Of a DNA stretch of 64,000 nucleotides, positions 59,301-64,000 are shown piece by piece (the first letter of the stretch is position 1; each line of letters begins with the position of its first letter). Where the stretch lies: positions 12,196,696 through 12,260,695 of the forward strand of contig NW_025062477.1 of NCBI RefSeq assembly GCF_000002995.4, written 5' to 3'. Position numbers and translations under genes: made by a program. The notes beneath the pieces are model-generated. The model saw only the letters and a list, made by a program, of their open reading frames with translations, was not told the origin of the DNA and ran no database searches. Source of the DNA: Brugia malayi. Taxonomy: Eukaryota > Nematoda > Chromadorea > Rhabditida > Onchocercidae.

Positions 59301-60708
59301 AGCTACTTTAAGTAATTCATTTCTTTAAATTCTTTTTCTTTATTTCATCAGATAATATCTATTACAGTTATGTTATTACGTTTTTAAAAGGATTATTAAA
59401 AGAATATTGTTTCAAAAAATTAGATACTATTTTGTAATTATAATTTTAATTTATTATTTGTTTAGGTAATAAATGAAATAGCGAACTATTATCTCATCTC
59501 TCTTTTTTTTGTATAATTAAATTATTTTCTAACTTAATCTTAAAATTAATTTATGGTGTTAAGTAAATAATTTTGCAATTATCTCATTGAAAAAAAAAAT
59601 TAATTGAAAATATTTATGTTTTATTGTTTTGGTTAACTGATAAAAAATTTAATTATATATTAATTGAAAGTTCAAATTTGACAAATTTAAATTTGTTATG
59701 TATTTCAGATTTAAACTCATTTCAATAATCGATTATTTGACTAATTTACTAGCAGAATGATGTTACGATAGAGAATTATTAATTAAAGTGAAATTTAAAT
59801 TATAAAAAAAAAAAAAAAAAAATCAAGAATAAAAGCAATCGTTGTTCGTAGGTTTCCAGTATTGATGGTGTAAGTGATATGACAACCTATTTTACTGCCA
59901 ATACAGAATTTAATATTGATGATGAAAGTAATGATGATAATGATGATGATGATGATGATAATGATAATTGTAAAGACTTATTAACTCAAAAGATTGATGA
60001 TAATGATGATAACGATAATGATTGTTCAAATGATACATTGATCAATTGTAAGAATAATGATAGTTTAACAACAAATTATAGGAATTTGTAAGTTTTATTC
60101 CTTTTTTTTTCTTCTGCTCATCCATTTATCTTTTTCATTTTTTTTCTTTTTTAAATTAAAAAAAAAAAATAATTTTCAAATTTTGTGACAATTTTTTTTT
60201 GCGACTTAAATTTGTTTTTATCTTTTTTTGTTGGTCAATATTTTTATTCATATCAAATATTAACAATTTATATTATCTTTTTTATGAAATATATTTATTT
60301 GATGGAATATTTGTTGCAATTAATACATTTTTTTTTTTTTTTTTTTTTTTTTAATTATCAAATTAATTTCCTTCCTATTAAATCACAATTTAAAATTCGG
60401 TGTTTATAATTTAGAGTAAAATAATTTTTTTTTTTTTTTTGAATAATCTAAAATTTGAGTTAGAATATGAAAATAAATATTACAAGGTGATTTCTAACAT
60501 GAGATTGTTAACAATTGAAAATATTAAATTTACATCTAAAATTTTCAGATGTAATTTAGGATGTAATTTATCTCAACGATCGTTAACATTTAAACGTAGT
60601 GATTCAACAGCTCCACCAGGTTCACCACTTTATAAACCACCTGAAATTGGAAGAAGAAGTCTAAAAATAGTAGCATCACCTTGTTCACCTGGATCATTTA
60701 ATAATTAA
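38732..60708 (+). CDS. Neurexin/CASPR-type transmembrane receptor (LamG, EGF, fibrinogen-like)
   Basis: Cell-surface adhesion receptor. About 35 exons; key ones: 38732-38893, 39291-39380, 40632-40722, 41068-41229, 41601-41746, 42112-42190, 42280-42386, 42884-43047, 43701-43814, 43981-44101, 44171-44293, 44786-44840, 45654-45785, 45993-46200, 46355-46447, 46753-46856, 47355-47501, 48129-48351, 48881-49015, 49330-49541, 50803-50975, 52002-52092, 52466-52618, 52793-53026, 53501-53662, 54963-55155, 55465-55621, 55852-56014, 56464-56619, 57281-57394, 57820-57951, 58177-58224, 58777-58946, 59852-60087, 60549-60708. Phases agree: 5010 nt, 1669 residues. Order: signal peptide (1-18); LamG1; EGF (about 205-243); LamG2; EGF (475-515); fibrinogen-like (516-700, FCSQAVRYNCRMAPL as in CASPR); LamG3; EGF (850-889); LamG4; EGF (1107-1160); LamG5; membrane span about 1422-1445; tail of about 220 residues. 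Juxtamembrane LWKHKGLLHEQ resembles the CASPR protein-4.1-binding RHKG motif. The vertebrate discoidin domain is absent. Which worm paralogue (nlr-1, itx-1 or bam-2 type) is unresolved. Confidence 0.88.
39694..39743. repeat. Perfect 15-bp inverted repeat in intron 2 of the neurexin-like gene
   Basis: TATCCTTACCGTATC at 39694-39708 pairs exactly with GATACGGTAAGGATA at 39729-39743. The pairing continues inward with two mismatches to a 4-base loop (TTGC), giving an imperfect stem of about 23 bp. It could be the end of a small inverted-repeat element or an intronic hairpin RNA. Confidence 0.8.
41330..41545. repeat. Degenerate ATTATTAATATTTTATT tandem repeat in intron 4
   Basis: About seven imperfect copies of a unit of roughly 27 bases (ATTTATTATTATTAATATTTTATT-like) inside an intron of the neurexin-like gene. 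The minus-strand Asn/Ile-rich open frame over it is an artefact. Confidence 0.8.
43022..43362 (+). repeat. Ten-copy 34-bp tandem repeat containing a splice donor
   Basis: The unit GTTACTCTCAATAGTGATAG|GTAAATTTGATTAT is repeated ten times with small changes. The first copy is the 3' end of exon 8 of the neurexin-like gene plus its intron start. Nine of ten copies keep the donor context GATAG|GTAARTTTG; the fifth reads GATAAGCAAATTT and has lost GT. Unit length is 34-35 bases. The array therefore offers a ladder of potential 5' splice sites. Confidence 0.95.
49603..49920. repeat. Tandem repeat of about 48 bp in intron 20, decaying downstream
   Basis: Two good copies, 49603-49650 and 49651-49698, share GATAYAGTTTATAGTACGGT and AATAGTCAAATTGGTAAT. 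Downstream to about 49920, fragments such as AGTACGGTATATATG, AGTCAAGTTAATAG and CAATACGGTATATAT recur in looser order. Confidence 0.75.
54003..54553. repeat. 56-bp tandem repeat, about nine to ten copies, in intron 25
   Basis: The unit runs GGGAATTATCTGCCTTACCA, then ACCATTTTTG, ACATTATCTG, CCTTATCATT and CACTTC (56 bases). It is itself built from two related 28-bp halves that share ATTATCTGCCTTA. Inner copies are almost identical, and edge copies are diverged. The whole array lies in an intron of the neurexin-like gene. Confidence 0.94.
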
Positions 60709-61514
60709 TTTGTTAATTTCAATCTAATTATCATACGAAAATTTTTTCACTATTAAAAAAAAGAGAAAAAGTTTAAAAAAAAGAAAATAATTTGAAAAAA
60801 TTATTAAAATCTTGCTAAAAAAAAACTTAGAACACATAAAAACTATCACTTACTAGCCTTTTTTTTATTATTTCTTTGATATTGTTTTAAAGAATATTTA
60901 ACTGTTATTAATTGCAAATTTACTTCCATTGCAGGTTGTTGTTGAATAAAATGCATAAGTTGTTTCTTAAATTGTTAATTTGATAATTTAAAATATGTAA
61001 ATTACTTTTTGTCTTGGAAGTATAAAATATGTTTCGATAAAAAGTAAAGAGTTTTGCTCAATGTTTAACAAGCAATTAATTCTTTATAAATATCAATCAT
61101 TGAATAAAATTAAAACAAAAAAAACAAAAAACAAAAAAAAAAAAAAAATGAAAAAACCAAAACATAATTTATTATTTCATTCGTTTTTTCTTTCTACTTG
61201 CATTTCAGACTTACAATGAAACTTTCAATTCTAGTTGATATTTAAAATTTTACAACAATTTGATGACATCAAAATTTTACTAAATTAACAAGGAGGAAAA
61301 ACAAAAATTTTTTTAGCTAAATTCTGTTCGAGAATTAGAAAAATGCAACAAAAAAAAAAAAAAAAAAAAAAAAAAAAACATATATTATTTTGCTAATTAA
61401 TTAATTTATTTATTAAAATCAAATTACATTGACAAAATTAGATTTATTTTGGTTACAATAATGCAATCAAAAACTGAAATTAATTTAAAATTAAGCAAAA
61501 TGATTCAGGAAAGT
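60709..61514. other. Convergent 3' region between neurexin-like gene and the right-edge gene
   Basis: Holds the 3' UTR of the neurexin-like gene; AATAAA hexamers at 60945-60950 and about 61102 are candidate polyadenylation signals. There is a poly-A tract of about 30 bases at 61348-61378. No other feature is seen. Confidence 0.5.
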
Positions 61515-62431
61515 TTATAAATCATCTTTGAAGATGATATTTTTGCCAGTCAATCGTAATTGTTCAAGATTCTGTGCATCTACTGATAAATCATTCCTGC
61601 AAATTTAAATCACTATGCAAAATAATTATTAATCGTTAAATAAGTTAAATTCAGCAATACTTCAATTTAAATTTATCTAATAATAAAATTTTTCAAAATT
61701 ATTTTACTAACTTACGGATGTTGAATTCTATTAATGAAAGCAGCGGAATTTTCACTGGAACTGGAGCAATGAGTATCCAAAATATATGAGATCTTTAGAT
61801 AAGTGAAAACTTGCAAACAAATTAATACTGAAAGTCTATAAACAATAAACTTAGTTTATAATCAGAATGAAACCTAAAAAATTAAATTGAAAATTTTTAA
61901 ATTAAAATTTTTAATTCCTTTCTTCTTGGGGGAAAAAAAATTCGAAAAATTTCTACAAATAATTATTCTTTCATTAAAATAATTTAGTTCTCAATTTACA
62001 AATTTGCATTTATTTTTAGTGACGGAAAAAATTTAATATCAGATTTGAAAGTTTGTTTTGCAAACACTTTTTTCATTAATTTTGTAAAGTCTTTCAGGAA
62101 GAAAAATCAATAAATAAATGAATAAAGTAGCAATTATTAACATTTCATGGATAACTATTTTACAATTAAATTTATCATAGAAAATGTCAATTTTTAAAAC
62201 AAATTTAAAGAAAAATTCTGAATAAATTTCAAAGAAGAAAAATACGAAAAAGAAAACAAAAAAAAAAAACTTACAAAATAATAACAAATCTATTGGAATA
62301 ACCAATACTTTCCTTATTACTAAAATAATTTAATGTTTGTGTTTGAGCATTATTTGTAATCACAGTAGCATTATCACAAAAGCAACTATTATCATTTGTT
62401 GATCTTGCTGTTGTTGTTGACTTTGTTACAT
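61515..62431 (-). CDS. 3' end of an unrecognised gene (three exons)
   Basis: Three minus-strand exons with agreeing phases: 62431-62275, 61760-61716 (or from 61754, a NAG choice 6 bases apart) and 61596-61515 with stop TAA. The encoded text is Thr/Asn-rich (VTKSTTTARSTNDNSCFCDN), then GYSNRFVIILF, then ENSAAFINRIQHPNDLSVDA and a C-terminus LTGKNIIFKDDL. About 92 residues are visible; the 5' part is further right or beyond the window. No family is recognised. Support comes from three compatible GTAAG donors, AG acceptors and codon composition that is less AT-biased than the surroundings. An open segment at 63681-63487 could be an upstream exon. It might also be spurious. Confidence 0.4.
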
Positions 62432-63486
62432 CTAAATGAATTCACTTCAATTTTAATAAATTTAAAAAATAAAAAAGAAAATATACAAAGCATAGAAAAT
62501 ATAAGCAATTTTTTTTTTTTTTTTTTTTTTAGTACAAAATCTAAAATTTCTACCATCCTTTTCTTTTTTTTTGATTTCAATTTATAATGTTTAAAAATCT
62601 TTTAAAAATTTTGAACTTACTTAAATTTAATCAATTTGTTTAAAATTTTATGTTTTTGATAGAAATTTGATTCAATTTCTCATGTTATTAATTAATAACA
62701 CAATAATCAATAATCAGTAATACAGTTAGTTGTAAACTAGTATGAAGATCAGCATTTTAAATTTATACAATCAAATTTCTACAATATATTCATGATACAT
62801 ACATTTATAATATGAATGTAACAGTAATTTAATGTAAGTATAATAGTAATAGTAATCGTAATAATAATACATAATATTTTTATACACTTACAATTTTATT
62901 ATCAAATTAAATCGATTACTTTGAGAAGCAATTGATCATGTCACAATCTTATATATACTATTTTATGTGACATAGCTGATAATTGATTTGCTAAGGAATT
63001 ATTTTGTAAAATTAATTTAATGATAAAATTAGTAATTCTGGGAACGATGATGTATTAAGGTTTTTAGATCTTTGAAAAAAAATTAGAAAAGATTTTCTCT
63101 TGCTTATATCTATCATCATGCCTATTGTCTTTTCTCTAAGATAGCTAAATTCTGTAAAATTAATGCTACAATTAATTTCTTGAAATAAAAGTATTTTAAA
63201 ATTAAAATCTAAATTCGAGACATTTTTTTGTGATATAACTTCGAAATATTAAATTAGATGTGCTTTTTTTCCCAACGTAATAAAATTTAAATACAACATA
63301 TTTTTTTTTAATGAATATTCTCATAAATGTAATCTGTAAGTAATGTATTTAATAGAAAACAAACATTTCTAAAGTGAATTTTAAAATAGTAATTCAAAAT
63401 GTCATATTTGAAAATGAAAATCAGTAACTTATATCTTTTAATATTGAAAACAGAATAAGATAATTTGTTAGTTTCCACTTTAAAGT

Positions 63487-63681
63487 TTACAATGTTAGTT
63501 CCCACTGGAATGATATGATGGAAAACTGACTGATATTATCAGCAGAATTGATAATCGGATTCAGCAACATCGACTGATAATGAGCACCGGTTGAATTATT
63601 GTGTTCCGTAATAGTACCGTTTTTGATATTGTTGTACTTTCTGCAGATATAATAACTAGCAGGTGTTGTTTTGTACTTTCC
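63487..63681 (-). CDS. Possible exon or small coding segment, unrecognised
   Basis: An uninterrupted minus-strand frame of about 65 codons without an initial ATG. It lies in a clearly less AT-rich island and ends with TAA at 63489-63487. It reads, for example, KYNNIKNGTITEHNNSTGAH and later SADNISQFSIISFQWELTL. A GTCAGT site after NSADNI has the phase needed to join the exon beginning at 62431, so it may be an upstream exon of that gene. No domain is recognised. Confidence 0.25.
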   Translation of the reverse strand, partial: GKYKTTPASYYICRKYNNIKNGTITEHNNSTGAHYQSMLLNPIINSADNISQFSIISFQWELTL

Positions 63682-64000
63682 AGAAAAAAAAAAAAAAAAA
63701 AAAAAGAAAAATTTTCATTTTTTTAATATCATAAATTTGTGCGAAGAATAAAATCCACCCAAAACAGCTCTCGTTTTTTTGGATTTTTAGAAAAAACTTA
63801 CTAAATCTTTCAGTTTCATCTTTTTTTTAAATGAAATTTAATTGCATATCTGAAAATGCAATAATCATAAATAAAATTTTTACGTCAAAAATTTTCACAC
63901 ATGAAATGAAACGTTTTCAGATGTGTCGAAAAGAATAAAATAAAATTTATTTCTATTTTAAATAATTTATGATATATTTCAAACAGTCAAGAGGTGACTT

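Overview
The window is nuclear DNA of a nematode. It is very AT-rich, and its protein genes are cut into many exons with GT..AG introns, often with a pyrimidine-rich TTTTCAG acceptor. The translation elongation factor fragment reads like nematode eEF1A. The intron-rich, low-GC style and the decayed BEL/Pao-type retroelement fit a parasitic nematode of the filarial/spirurid kind, but species placement is inference. No bacterial or endosymbiont gene is visible.

Layout, left half. Three genes lie in a row on the minus strand: eEF1A (its 5' half only, running off the left edge), the SH3-ankyrin protein OSTF1, and the complex I subunit NDUFB9. A repeat-rich 4.7 kb gap follows. Then comes a complete 13-exon plus-strand F-box gene (13432-17281), a second repeat-rich gap (48-bp tandem repeat, large TTA microsatellite), and an 8-exon minus-strand ZIP (SLC39A) zinc transporter (22600-27855).

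Layout, right half. A tRNA-Arg(TCG) gene sits on the minus strand at 31582-31654. About 34.3-35.7 kb holds broken gag/protease pieces of a BEL/Pao-like LTR retroelement, including two gag copies facing each other. From 38732 to 60708 runs one large plus-strand gene of about 35 exons. It encodes a neurexin/CASPR-type receptor of about 1669 residues: signal peptide, five laminin-G-like domains, four EGF-like domains, a fibrinogen-like segment, one membrane span and a roughly 200-residue tail. At the right edge, the last three exons of an unrecognised minus-strand gene converge on it.

The exon chains were built by hand from splice sites and reading phase. For OSTF1, NDUFB9, the F-box gene, the ZIP gene and the neurexin-like gene, all phases agree and the total is a multiple of three ending in a stop. 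The genes are functionally unrelated (translation, signalling, respiration, ubiquitin ligase, zinc transport, cell adhesion), as is normal for a nematode chromosome.

The most unusual signals are a ten-copy tandem array that multiplies the 3' end of a neurexin exon together with its splice donor (43022-43362), a cluster of AAG-type splice acceptors in the same gene, a near-duplicated short peptide in two adjacent tail exons, and the head-to-head retroelement remnants.
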